From assembly GCF_900099975.1 (NCBI RefSeq), contig NZ_FNEI01000002.1, positions 124,001-188,000 of the forward strand: a DNA stretch of 64,000 bases, written 5' to 3'. Made by a program: the position numbers and the translations under genes. Source of the stretch: Arthrobacter cupressi (lineage in GTDB: Bacteria; Actinomycetota; Actinomycetes; Actinomycetales; Micrococcaceae). Below the pieces are notes generated by a model that saw only the letters and a list, made by a program, of their open reading frames with translations, made no database searches and had not been told where the DNA came from. Positions 16,154 through 24,665 of this stretch are shown one piece after another. The number at the start of each line of letters is the position of its first letter. Within the stretch, counting starts at the first letter, position 1.

Positions 16154-18028
16154 GTGACTCCACGGCAGACGGCGCTGGTGCTGGCGGTCACCGCCGGCCT
16201 GACCGCCGTCGTGCTGCTTGCCGTCGACTGGTCGCCCCGTGCTCTCCAGGATCCTGCCCGGACCCTCGGGCTGCTCAACGCGCAGGGCGTGGTGCACCTG
16301 GGCGGGATCGCAGACAGGGCACCCTTCAGCCTTCTTGAATTCGGGATGTTCCTGGCCGTGGGACTGGGCCTGGTCCTCTCGGGTGTGGCCGCATGGCGGA
16401 GCCAGCCCAGCGGCAGGCCGGGATTTCTGCTGGTCCTTGCCGGCTGGCTCTGGCTGGCCGCCGGCCTGCGCCGCTCCAGCGATCCCTTCGCCTTCACTGC
16501 CGGGGTGACCCTGACCTTGATGTACCAGCCCCCCTTGCTGCAGCTGGCGCTGAGTTTCCCCGCCGGGAAGCTCAAGACCCGCCTCCAGCAGGGCGCCGTG
16601 GTCTTCTTCTTCTCGCTGTGGCTGGCCATCGCCGTGGCCAACTGGGCCTTCTTCGACCCGCGCCTGCATGTTGCCGCGGGAGAATCCACTGCGCGGAACC
16701 TGCTCCTGCTGTGGGATGACCTTGCGCTCACCACGGCCATCGGCAACGCCGCCCGCGTGGTGCAGATCTGTGTGGGCCTGGCCATCGTGCTGTTGCTGGC
16801 GGTGCGCTGGCACGCCGGCACCCCGGCGTACCGGAGCGCCTTCCTGCCGTTGGGCCTCGCCCTGGCCCTCAAAACCGCTGCAACCGTCTGGGCTGCCGCC
16901 GCCGTCGTGCAGTTCTCCGGGCCGCAGGCCTCCGAGGCGCTGCTGTGGCAATACCCCGCGACGGCGGTCATCCCCCTGGCGGTCCTGCTGGGATTGTGGC
17001 GCTACCGCTTCGCCCGCGGATCCCTCAGCGAACTCATGGTGGAAATCGGCGCGGCCCCGCTCAGCGACCGGCTTACCGAGGCGCTGCGGAAGACCGTCCG
17101 GGACCCGAGCCTGGAGCTGTGGCAGTGGTCCCCGGTCCGGCCGGGTTTCGTCGACGGACACGGCAGGGCCCGCGAACTGCCGGAGGAACACAGCGGACGG
17201 GCGGCCATGGTCCTGGAACGCAAGGGCACCCCGGTGGGGGCGCTGGTGTTCGACCAGGCACTCCGCGAGCAGCCCGCATTGCTCGAAGCCGTGCGCAGCG
17301 CCACCTCCCTCACCCTGGAGAACCGGAACATGGAAGAGCAATTGCGCGAACAACTGCTCGAAGTGCGCCGCTCCCGTGAACGCATCGTCACTGCCGGGGA
17401 CGCCCGCCGCCGGCAGCTGGAACGGGACCTTCACGACGGCGCGCAGCAGCGCCTGGTGGCCGTCGCCATGGAACTGGCCCGGGCCAGGCGGCTGGTGGCA
17501 GACGCCGATGCCCGGGAACTGATCGGGCACGCCGCCGCGGAACTCAACCTGGCCCTGGGTGAACTGCGGGAGCTCGCCCGCGGTGTCTACCCGCCGTCGC
17601 TGCGCGAACGCGGCCTCGCCGGGGCACTCACCGCACTCGCCGAACGCACCGCGGTGCCCATGGAGGTCCGCGTGGAGCTCGCCGCTCCCGTGCCCCCTGC
17701 CGTTGAGCTCGCCGCCTACTTCATCTGCGCCGAGGCCGTGACCAACACCGCCAAGCACGCGGAAGCCACCATGATCCGTGCCAGCGCCACCGGCGCCGCG
17801 GACCGGTTGACCGTGGTGATCGGGGACAACGGCAGGGGCGGCGCCGCACCCGGGCCCGACGGCGGACTGATGGGCCTCGCGGACCGCGCGGCGGCGCTGG
17901 GCGGCACCTTCGACGTCGTCAGCCCGCCGGGTCAAGGAACAACGGTCACGGCGGTACTGCCGTTCGCCCTGGACCCGGCAACGGCCCCCGGGGCACTGCC
18001 GGGCGAAGGGAAAGGAGGCCTGCCATGA
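16154..18028 (+). CDS. NarL-type sensor histidine kinase
   Basis: A 624-residue membrane kinase. The N-terminal third holds about eight hydrophobic segments, followed by a poorly conserved cytosolic region, the HisKA_3 dimerisation box (RRRQLERDLHDGAQQRLVAV, phosphoacceptor His427) and an HATPase_c domain (AVTNTAKHAEATM, GDNGRGGAAPGPDGGLMGL, GQGTTVTAVL). GTG at 16154 is chosen for the GGAGGGGG just upstream; a GTG at 16118 in frame lacks one. It overlaps the response-regulator gene by four bases. Signal unknown. Confidence 0.9.
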   Translation: MTPRQTALVLAVTAGLTAVVLLAVDWSPRALQDPARTLGLLNAQGVVHLGGIADRAPFSLLEFGMFLAVGLGLVLSGVAAWRSQPSGRPGFLLVLAGWLWLAAGLRRSSDPFAFTAGVTLTLMYQPPLLQLALSFPAGKLKTRLQQGAVVFFFSLWLAIAVANWAFFDPRLHVAAGESTARNLLLLWDDLALTTAIGNAARVVQICVGLAIVLLLAVRWHAGTPAYRSAFLPLGLALALKTAATVWAAAAVVQFSGPQASEALLWQYPATAVIPLAVLLGLWRYRFARGSLSELMVEIGAAPLSDRLTEALRKTVRDPSLELWQWSPVRPGFVDGHGRARELPEEHSGRAAMVLERKGTPVGALVFDQALREQPALLEAVRSATSLTLENRNMEEQLREQLLEVRRSRERIVTAGDARRRQLERDLHDGAQQRLVAVAMELARARRLVADADARELIGHAAAELNLALGELRELARGVYPPSLRERGLAGALTALAERTAVPMEVRVELAAPVPPAVELAAYFICAEAVTNTAKHAEATMIRASATGAADRLTVVIGDNGRGGAAPGPDGGLMGLADRAAALGGTFDVVSPPGQGTTVTAVLPFALDPATAPGALPGEGKGGLP

Positions 18029-18732
18029 CCTTGAGGGTTGCCATCGCGGACGATTCCGCCTTGCTGCGCAGGGGCCTGGCAGCCCTGCTGGAGGCGGAAG
18101 GCATTACGGTGGTCTGCGAAGCGGGCGATGCCGCCGAACTGCTCAGCTGCGTTGAGCGCGAACGGCCGGATGCCGCCGTGGTGGACATCCGGATGCCGCC
18201 CGGGTACGCAACGGAAGGGATCGAGGCCGCCAGGGAAATCCGGCGCCGGTATCCGCAAACCGGGGTGCTGCTGCTCTCCCAGTACGTGGAGACGGAAAAC
18301 GCGATGTCCCTGTTCTCCGGGGGCGCGGAGGGCACCGGTGCCGAGGGTACTGGCCTCGACGGGGCCAAGGGCCTGGGCTACCTGTTAAAGGAGCGCGTCT
18401 CCGACGTCGAGGATTTCCTCGATGCCCTGCGGCGGGTGGCCGCCGGCGGCACCGCTGTGGACCCCGAGCTTGTGTCCCGCCTGGTTTCGCGTCCGCAGGA
18501 ACCCCGGCAGGGTGCGGAGGAACTGAGCGGCCGGGAACTCGAAGTGCTGGAGCTCATGGCCGAGGGCCGCACCAACCAGGCGATCAGCCGCTGCCTGTTC
18601 CTCGGCGAACGGACAGTGGAGGCGCATATCCGCAGCATCTTCGTGAAGTTCAACCTGCGTCCCGAACCCGAGGACCACCGCCGTGTCCTGGCCGTGCTGA
18701 GCTACCTGCGCTCCGGCGGAGGCCGCCGCTAG
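18025..18732 (+). CDS. NarL/LuxR-type response regulator with receiver-domain insertion
   Basis: A 235-residue partner of the kinase. Receiver domain residues 1-125 with acidic pair Asp9-Asp10 and phosphoacceptor Asp54 (AVVDIRMPP); LuxR helix-turn-helix at about 165-225 (LSGRELEVLELMAEGRTNQAI). Between the fourth strand and the conserved LGYLLKERV lies an extra Gly-rich stretch GGAEGTGAEGTGLDGAK coded by a duplicated 15-bp unit, where relatives have only a few residues. It probably lengthens the loop near the output face. ATGA coupling with the kinase. Confidence 0.9.
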   Translation: MTLRVAIADDSALLRRGLAALLEAEGITVVCEAGDAAELLSCVERERPDAAVVDIRMPPGYATEGIEAAREIRRRYPQTGVLLLSQYVETENAMSLFSGGAEGTGAEGTGLDGAKGLGYLLKERVSDVEDFLDALRRVAAGGTAVDPELVSRLVSRPQEPRQGAEELSGRELEVLELMAEGRTNQAISRCLFLGERTVEAHIRSIFVKFNLRPEPEDHRRVLAVLSYLRSGGGRR

Positions 18733-18770
18733 CCGCACAGGCGAAAACGCAGCTGGCCGCACACGCGAAA

Positions 18771-18793
18771 CCGGCCCGGCAGAACCGGGCCGG
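18771..18793. terminator. bidirectional terminator
   Basis: Perfect 9-bp stem CCGGCCCGG with loop CAGAA between two convergent genes; CTTGT follows on plus and TTTCGC on minus. Confidence 0.6.
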
Positions 18794-18825
18794 CTTGTCG
18801 CCGCATGTTGGGGGCTGAATGGGGA

Positions 18826-19305
18826 CTAGTTCGAGATCGAGAGGACCGCGCTGTTCTGCCAACCGGTGTAGCCCGACCAAACGCCGCCGCTGCCCACCTT
18901 GAAGCGGACCTTCTGGTAGACCTCTTCGTAGCCGAGCTCGCCGTCCACCAGGGTGCGGTAGTTGTGGATGGTGGTGCTCGTGCCGGCGCTGAGGTAGCGG
19001 CTGAAGTCAGTGCCGCCCAGGTAGTCGTCGCCGTTCGGCCAGGAGTCGTCCTCCCAGCGCTGCTGCTGGATGTAGAGCGAGCGGCTGCTCGTGCAGCTGG
19101 CTGTGATGCGGTAGTCGAGGACCTTCACGCCGCTGGTGTTGAAGTGCGAGAAGATCGGCTTCAGCGGTGTGACGGTGCAGGAATAGAGGGTGCTGGCCTG
19201 GGCAGGGGTACCGAGGGCCAGGCCGGCTCCGGCAAGGCCGAGGCTGACGGCCAGTACCGAGATGATCCGGGCGCGCTTGGGCTTGGACAGGGTGTTGGTG
19301 CGCAT
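18826..19305 (-). CDS. secreted small protein of unknown function
   Basis: A 159-residue precursor. Signal peptide residues 1-37: basic start (KPKRARI), hydrophobic core, cleavage after APAQA-like TPAQA. The mature part has two cysteines (SCTVTPLKP and ASCTSSRS) that may form a disulfide, many Tyr/Trp/Ser, and beta-rich periodicity. No family recognised; likely an exported or wall-associated protein. AGGAGAGAA precedes ATG 19305. Confidence 0.75.
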   Translation of the reverse strand: MRTNTLSKPKRARIISVLAVSLGLAGAGLALGTPAQASTLYSCTVTPLKPIFSHFNTSGVKVLDYRITASCTSSRSLYIQQQRWEDDSWPNGDDYLGGTDFSRYLSAGTSTTIHNYRTLVDGELGYEEVYQKVRFKVGSGGVWSGYTGWQNSAVLSISN

Positions 19306-19610
19306 TTCTCTCCTGGGGTGTGATGTGAACCGGCCGAGGGGATGTGAACGGGCATCCCGGCCTGAACGGTGTGTTCCGGCCTGCCGGTGATCAGTGGAGG
19401 TCCCTCTTGCTGTGCGGGTCCTCCGCTTCGGGCCAGGTTTCCCGGCCCGAAATCAATGGTGCGCCCGGGGGAGGGTGCGGCGCTTCCGTGCTAGCACGTA
19501 ATTATTCAGGCATTTGGATAAATGTTTCGGGCGCGGTCTCTCGGGGCCCTTCCGGGCCGGCGATCCTGCATGGCTGGTGCCAAAGGGGCCGTCCGTTGCT
19601 ACGCTCAGGC
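19306..19610. other. 305-bp intergenic region, divergent promoters
   Basis: No gene seen. It holds a perfect 12-bp palindrome CGTGCTAGCACG (19487-19498), an adjacent AT-rich stretch (TAATTATTCAGG), a GATGTGAAC direct repeat (19324, 19339), and TACGCT at 19600-19605, correctly placed to start a leaderless adenylate kinase mRNA. A convincing -35 is not visible. Confidence 0.4.
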
Positions 19611-20195
19611 ATGACCCGCATGATCATCATTGGCGCGCCCGGCTCGGGAAAAGGCACCCAGGCCGAATACCTCGCCGCACATTTCGGCGTCCTGCCCATT
19701 TCCACCGGTGAAATCTTCCGCACCCACGTACGGGAGCAGACCGAACTCGGCGTCGAGGCCAGCCGGTTCATGGACAGGGGCGAGCTCGTGCCGGACCGGC
19801 TCACCGACGCGATGGTCGCGCGTCGCCTGGACGGCGACGACGTCGGGAACGGGTTCCTGCTGGATGGCTACCCGCGCAACCTGGCCCAGCTCGCGGCTCT
19901 CGACGCCTTGCTTGCGGGCAAAGGACAGCGCCTTGACGCCGTCGTGCAGCTCGCCGCGGACGACGAGGAACTGGTGCAGCGGCTCCTCAACCGGGCGCAG
20001 GAACAGGGCCGCAGCGATGACACCGCCGCGGTGATCCGGCGGCGCCTGGAGCTCTACCGGGAGGAAACGCAGCCGGTGGTTTCGGCGTATTCGGTGCGCG
20101 GCATCGTGGTGGAGGTGGACGGCAGCGGCGAGCGGGCGGCCATCACGGACCGGGCGATCGCCGCCGTCGAGGCCTTCCTGGGTACCCGGGGGTGA
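19611..20195 (+). CDS. adk: adenylate kinase (short form)
   Basis: A 194-residue nucleoside monophosphate kinase: P-loop GAPGSGKGTQ, AMP-site STGEIFRTHV and LDGYPRNLAQ, and RSDDTAAVIRRRLELYREET. The LID insertion is absent, as in short actinobacterial adenylate kinases. Essential adk normally lies in the ribosomal protein cluster; this one stands alone and its final TGA overlaps the GTG of a glycosidase, so it is probably a paralogue. No Shine-Dalgarno before ATG 19611; a -10-like TACGCT six bases upstream suggests a leaderless message. Confidence 0.88.
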   Translation: MTRMIIIGAPGSGKGTQAEYLAAHFGVLPISTGEIFRTHVREQTELGVEASRFMDRGELVPDRLTDAMVARRLDGDDVGNGFLLDGYPRNLAQLAALDALLAGKGQRLDAVVQLAADDEELVQRLLNRAQEQGRSDDTAAVIRRRLELYREETQPVVSAYSVRGIVVEVDGSGERAAITDRAIAAVEAFLGTRG

Positions 20196-22084
20196 GCGGC
20201 GGCACGGCCCCCGGCGGGCCCGCGGGAATCGAAGACTACGCCATGATCGGCGACCTGCACACCGCGGCGCTCGTCAGCACCGAAGGGTCCATTGACTGGC
20301 TGTGCCTGCCGCGTTTCGACTCGCCGGCGTGCTTCGCGGCCCTGTTGGACACTCCCGACGCCGGCCGGTGGCTTCTGGCGCCCGTGGACGGCGGCCGCTG
20401 TACCCGCCGCAGCTACCGCCCGGGAACCCTGGTCCTGGTGAGCGAATGGGAGACCGACAAAGGCCACGTGCGCGTCACCGACTTCATGCCGCCGCGCGAC
20501 GAGGTTGCCGACGTCGTCCGCATTGTCGAGGGGATCCGTGGCAGCGTGCGGATGCGCGGGGAACTGGTCCTTCGCTTCGATTACGGCCATGTGGTGCCGT
20601 GGGTGCGGCGGGACCAACAAGGAATCAGGGCTGTTGCCGGTCCGGACTCGGTCTACGTGGAAACCGCGGCGCCGCTCAAGGGCGTGGACATGCGCACCAT
20701 CAGCGAGTTCACCGTCGGGGAAGGGGAGTCCGTACCGTTCGTCCTGACGTGGGCGCCGAGCCACCAGCCGCGGCCACGGTCCGTTGAACCCGCCGCCGCC
20801 CGGTCGGACACCGAACAATTCTGGACCGAGTGGTCCCAACGGTGCGCGGACGCCGGTCCCTACCACGCCGCCGTCGAACGTTCCCTGATCACCCTCAAGG
20901 CGCTCAGCTATGCCCCGACCGGCGGAATCGTGGCCGCCCCCACCACCTCGCTTCCGGAACAGCTGGGCGGGCCGCGGAACTGGGACTACCGCTACTGCTG
21001 GCTCCGTGACGCCACGCTAACGCTGCAGTCCCTGCTTGCCGCGGGATACACGGAGGAGGCCGCCGCCTGGCGGGACTGGCTGCTGCGCGCAGTGGCCGGC
21101 GATCCCGCGGACCTGCAGATCATGTACGGCCTGCACGGCGAACGCCGCCTCCCCGAAAATGCCCTCACCTGGTTGTCCGGCTACCAGGGATCGCTGCCCG
21201 TCCGCACAGGCAACGCCGCCGCGGAGCAACTGCAGCTGGATGTGTGGGGCGAGGTGCTGGATTGCCTGTCGCTGACCAGGGCGGGGCTGCTGGACGGCGG
21301 CGCCCGGAAAAGGGACGATTCCTGGCCCCTCCAGCTGGCCCTCATGAACCACCTGGAAGAGATCTGGCACCGGCCGGACAACGGGCTGTGGGAAATGCGC
21401 GGCCCCAGGCGCCATTTCACGCACTCGAAAGTGATGGCCTGGGTGGCTGCGGACCGCATGGTCAAGGCAATCGGCGACCTTGGATTGCCGGGGCCGCTGG
21501 AGCGGTGGGCGGCCCTGCGGGACACGATCCACCGGGAGGTCATGGAGCGGGGTTTCGACGCCGGACGCAACACCTTCGTCCAGGCGTACGGCGGCCGCGA
21601 ACTGGACGCGAGCCTGCTGCTGATCCCGAAGGTGGGCTTCCTGCCTCACGACGATCCGCGGGTGATCGGCACCATCGAGGCGATCCAGCGCGAGTTGACC
21701 GTGGACGGGCTGGTGCTGCGGTACCGCAACGAAGAGAGCGACGACGGCCTGCCGGGCGGTGAAGGCGTGTTCCTCGCCTGTTCCTTCTGGCTGGTGGATG
21801 CGCTGCTTGGCGCGGGACGCGCCGGGGAAGCCACCGAACTGTTCGAGCGGCTGCTCTCCCTCCGCAACGACGTGGGATTGCTCAGCGAGGAATGGGATCC
21901 GCGGACCCGCCGGCAACTGGGGAACATGCCCCAGGCCTTCAGCCACTTCGCCCTCGTGACGAGCGCCATGCAACTGGACCGCGGCCGGGCGCACCGCAGC
22001 AACGTGCCGATCGGAAATGCTCCGGGCACCGGTCCCTCGTCCGGTCCTGCTCTGGCAGAACGGGCCGCAACGGAGAACAATTGA
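20192..22084 (+). CDS. glycoside hydrolase family 15 (glucoamylase/trehalase-like)
   Basis: A 630-residue cytosolic GH15 enzyme. The N-terminal beta-sandwich begins GIEDYAMIGDLHTAALVSTEGSIDWLCLPRFDSP, the hallmark of the trehalase/glucoamylase subgroup. The (alpha/alpha)6 barrel carries GGPRNWDYRYCWLRDA and near residue 564 LSEEWDP with the presumed catalytic base. It hydrolyses alpha-glucosides, trehalose being a common substrate in actinobacteria (inference). GTG start overlaps the adk stop. No signal peptide. Confidence 0.9.
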   Translation: MSGGTAPGGPAGIEDYAMIGDLHTAALVSTEGSIDWLCLPRFDSPACFAALLDTPDAGRWLLAPVDGGRCTRRSYRPGTLVLVSEWETDKGHVRVTDFMPPRDEVADVVRIVEGIRGSVRMRGELVLRFDYGHVVPWVRRDQQGIRAVAGPDSVYVETAAPLKGVDMRTISEFTVGEGESVPFVLTWAPSHQPRPRSVEPAAARSDTEQFWTEWSQRCADAGPYHAAVERSLITLKALSYAPTGGIVAAPTTSLPEQLGGPRNWDYRYCWLRDATLTLQSLLAAGYTEEAAAWRDWLLRAVAGDPADLQIMYGLHGERRLPENALTWLSGYQGSLPVRTGNAAAEQLQLDVWGEVLDCLSLTRAGLLDGGARKRDDSWPLQLALMNHLEEIWHRPDNGLWEMRGPRRHFTHSKVMAWVAADRMVKAIGDLGLPGPLERWAALRDTIHREVMERGFDAGRNTFVQAYGGRELDASLLLIPKVGFLPHDDPRVIGTIEAIQRELTVDGLVLRYRNEESDDGLPGGEGVFLACSFWLVDALLGAGRAGEATELFERLLSLRNDVGLLSEEWDPRTRRQLGNMPQAFSHFALVTSAMQLDRGRAHRSNVPIGNAPGTGPSSGPALAERAATENN

Positions 22085-22088
22085 AACC

Positions 22089-22334
22089 ATGGTCAGGTAT
22101 TCAGCCCTCGAGAAGGCGTCCAGCAAGCACCCCCACGACTGGGGCCGGGCGATGGCCTCGGCCATGACGAAACTCGCGGAGGCGGCACGGATCGACGGGC
22201 GGGACCTTGAGCATGACTTCTTCTTCGGGGAGGAACTGCAGCTCAGGATCGACGAAGACAACGACGGCGTCATGGTCAACCTCACCTGGGCTGCGCCTGA
22301 GACCGGCGGTGCCCCGGAGGACTCCGCGGCGTAG
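22089..22334 (+). CDS. small acidic protein downstream of GH15
   Basis: An 81-residue protein, MVRYSALEKASSKHPHDWGRAM at the start and an acidic C-terminus (DLEHDFFFGEELQLRIDEDNDGVMVNLTW). No family recognised. It starts five bases after the GH15 stop with GGAGAAC upstream, so it completes a three-gene operon adk-GH15-orf. Helical N-terminus and beta C-terminus predicted by eye only. Confidence 0.65.
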   Translation: MVRYSALEKASSKHPHDWGRAMASAMTKLAEAARIDGRDLEHDFFFGEELQLRIDEDNDGVMVNLTWAAPETGGAPEDSAA

Positions 22335-22356
22335 GCACGCTACGTTTTTCCCTCGT

Positions 22357-23727
22357 TCAGCTGCCCAGCAGGCTGCGGGTGAGCGCCGCGCTGTCCGCCA
22401 TGAGCTCTTCCACGGCGCCTTCCAGGTGGGTGTCCGACGGCGCCTGGCCGGCCAGTGCCGCGGCCACCACGGCCCGTCGCACCAGTTCCTTGGCGAACGA
22501 TGCCGTGGTCCCCGCGGTGAGCGCCGCCGCGGATTCAAGCGCCGCCGTCGAGAAATCCAGGCCGGGGGAGTAGAGCTCCAGGAGCCTTCCGCGCTCGTGT
22601 TCGGAGGGCAGCGGGATCTCGACGGCGAGATCCACCCGGCCGGGCCGTTGCGCCAAGGCGCGTTCGAGGGTCTCCACGCGGTTGGTGGTGAGGACGAACG
22701 CGACGTCGGCATCACTGTCCAGGCCGTCCATGGCGTCCAGCACCTCGAAAAGCAGGGGCTGCGGGCCATGGCTGAAGTTGCGGTCCTCGGCGATCAAGTC
22801 GCAGTCCTCGAGCACCACGATCGAGGGCGCGAGAGCCCTCGCGATCCGTGCCGCTTCGGAAATCCGGGCGAGCGTTCCGCCCGAGAGGAGCACCGACGTC
22901 GTTCCCTCGCTTTGGCTCAGCAGGTACCGCACGGTGTGCGTCTTGCCGGTGCCCGGCGGGCCGTATAGCAGCAGCCCCCGTTTGAGGTGCTGGCCATGCT
23001 CCTGCAGGACCGACGCCTGGCGGGCGATTCCCAGGGTGTGGTCTTCCACGCGGTCCAGCAGCCCGTCCGGAAGAATGACGTCGCGTTTGGCCAGCTCCGG
23101 ACGCCGCAGGAAGGTGACCCCACCCATGCTTGGACCGTAGTCGCCCATGGTCAGGGCGATGACCTGGCCCTTGAAGACGCTGTTGCGCTCCAGGCTGCTG
23201 CGGATTTCGGCGAGGAAGGCCGCGGCCGTTCCTGCTTCCCCGGCGATGACCTCCAGCGTGGCCGCGTGCCGGCCGTACTGCGGGTTGGCCTCGCGCTGCA
23301 GGACCGCCAGCGGTGCGCCGTCGTACCTGAAGAGCCACAGGCCCAGCGCGACCACCTGGCGCTGCTCGTCCGGTCCGATGGCCAGGTTGCTGTAGTCCGG
23401 CTGGGCCAGCGGAAAGGACGGGTACATCCGGGAATGCTGGAGGATGTCGCTCAGGGACATGTGGTTGCGCTGGTTTCCGCCGCCGATCCCGAGCAGTCGG
23501 TGTCCGGGATCCTCCGCGGCCAGCGACTCCATCAGGATGTCCACGTCCACCAGCCGGTGGGCCTGGATCTCCTCCACCACCACGGACAGCTCCGTGGCGG
23601 CCGTCCCCAGATGGTCCGTCAGCGCCAGGGACAGTTGGTTTCCGTCTGGAACCTCTTCCCGCCCGGACTGGGCCAGCTGCACCAGTACGCTGAAGTCCTT
23701 GATGAATTTCCCCAAATTTTCATCCAT
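22357..23727 (-). CDS. AAA ATPase with N-terminal substrate domain
   Basis: A 456-residue AAA protein. Residues 1-230 form an uncharacterised N-domain; the ATPase carries Walker A GPPGTGKT at about 254-261, Walker B IVVLEDCDLI, sensor-1 TTNR and the arginine-finger region AQRPGRVDLAVEIPLPSE. The layout resembles Cdc48/Bcs1-like single-ring AAA proteins that remodel client proteins. No partner gene is adjacent, so the client is unknown. Convergent with the adk-GH15 operon. Confidence 0.85.
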   Translation of the reverse strand: MDENLGKFIKDFSVLVQLAQSGREEVPDGNQLSLALTDHLGTAATELSVVVEEIQAHRLVDVDILMESLAAEDPGHRLLGIGGGNQRNHMSLSDILQHSRMYPSFPLAQPDYSNLAIGPDEQRQVVALGLWLFRYDGAPLAVLQREANPQYGRHAATLEVIAGEAGTAAAFLAEIRSSLERNSVFKGQVIALTMGDYGPSMGGVTFLRRPELAKRDVILPDGLLDRVEDHTLGIARQASVLQEHGQHLKRGLLLYGPPGTGKTHTVRYLLSQSEGTTSVLLSGGTLARISEAARIARALAPSIVVLEDCDLIAEDRNFSHGPQPLLFEVLDAMDGLDSDADVAFVLTTNRVETLERALAQRPGRVDLAVEIPLPSEHERGRLLELYSPGLDFSTAALESAAALTAGTTASFAKELVRRAVVAAALAGQAPSDTHLEGAVEELMADSAALTRSLLGS

Positions 23728-23787
23728 GGACAGAGACCCTAGCAGGGGGCCGGCGGCGCGGCCCCGGGCACGGCGGGGCGGCGCGGA

Positions 23788-23847
23788 GTCGCCGGAAGCC
23801 TGCGGGGTCGCCGGAACGTTGCGGCGACCCCGCAGCGCTCCGGCGAC
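23788..23847. repeat. 60-bp palindromic repeat, copy 1
   Basis: Begins GTCGCCGGAAGCCTGCGG and ends CTCCGGCGAC. It matches 24557-24616 at 58 of 60 positions. Inside are paired arms GTCGCCGGAACGTTGCGG and its near-complement, able to form an 18-bp hairpin. It lies between the AAA gene start and the stop of the secreted cupin gene and may serve as its terminator. Confidence 0.8.
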
Positions 23848-23862
23848 CCCGGCTTTGGGTCG

Positions 23863-24327
23863 TCAGCAGGTGGGGGCCGGGAGGTCGATTCTCCGCGCGC
23901 CTACCTGGTCCGCCGGAACGATCTGTGTGATGGACAGGACCGCTGGCGTGGTGGTGCTCGGGTTGCTCACAAAGTGGGGTCCGACCTCGGTAAACGTGTC
24001 GCCGGCGACGAAGGTTTGGGTGGTGCACCCCAGCTGCCGGGTGACCGAGCCGGACTTCACGGTGGCGATGACGATGCCCGGATGTTTGTGCCAGCCGGAG
24101 TACGCCCCCACCGCGTAGGTGAGTTCGAAGTCCAGGACGGCGACGTCGCCCTTGGTCTTGAATTCGATGTCATCTTGCTCGGTCTTCTGGCTGCCGTCGA
24201 TGGTCCCGATGACCGCCGGGCCGGCACTGGTCCCGGAGCCCGGGGTGGCGACGGCAATGCTGCTTGTGGCCAGGGTTGCAACCGCAACGAAAACGGCGGC
24301 GGAGGCAGTGGCCCTTGTCCATTTCAT
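23863..24327 (-). CDS. secreted cupin-like protein
   Basis: A 154-residue precursor with signal peptide residues 1-28 (AVFVAVATLATSSIAVATP). The mature part is a single cupin: GAYSGWHKHPGIVIATVKSGSVTR (motif 1, HxH-type metal ligands) and FVAGDTFTEVGPHFVSNPS (motif 2). Two cysteines, one mid-chain and one at the extreme C-terminus, could bridge. Ligand or activity unknown. GAGGATCC lies upstream. It is flanked on both sides by the same 60-bp repeat. Confidence 0.8.
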   Translation of the reverse strand: MKWTRATASAAVFVAVATLATSSIAVATPGSGTSAGPAVIGTIDGSQKTEQDDIEFKTKGDVAVLDFELTYAVGAYSGWHKHPGIVIATVKSGSVTRQLGCTTQTFVAGDTFTEVGPHFVSNPSTTTPAVLSITQIVPADQVGARRIDLPAPTC

Positions 24328-24665
24328 GGTGGATCCTCTTCAGACTGCTTGGGGGCAGCCCGGCCCCCAGTGTGATGTTGTTGCGTGGGCAGCCACCCCC
24401 AGCCAGGGTTCCCCGCACCACGGGACACTGTCACCCGGACGCCCCTCAGCCCCGGGATCCATCAATTGCTCCTGCCCGGGCACGAGGGATTATGGCCTCG
24501 GCCGGCACTTGAGTCAACGGATTGGCCCATTCACCCGAATCGCCGGAAGCCGGGGGGTCGCCGGAAGCCTGCGGAGTCGCCGGAACGTTGCGGCGACCCC
24601 GCAGCGTTCCGGCGACTTCGCGCCTTAAGGCTGCCCGACGGCGGGGCGCTGCTACTCTGGCGGGC
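24328..24665. other. 338-bp divergent intergenic region with repeat copy 2
   Basis: No gene seen. It includes a TGGGGGC/GCCCCCA hairpin near 24343, the 60-bp repeat copy 2 (24557-24616) preceded by an extra partial unit at 24540, and TACTCT (24653-24658) seven bases before the next ATG, suggesting a leaderless promoter. Confidence 0.5.
24557..24616. repeat. 60-bp palindromic repeat, copy 2
   Basis: Near-identical to 23788-23847 (two substitutions), same orientation, 769 bp apart. The 18-bp arms pair with one mismatch around loop CGACC. Confidence 0.8.
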
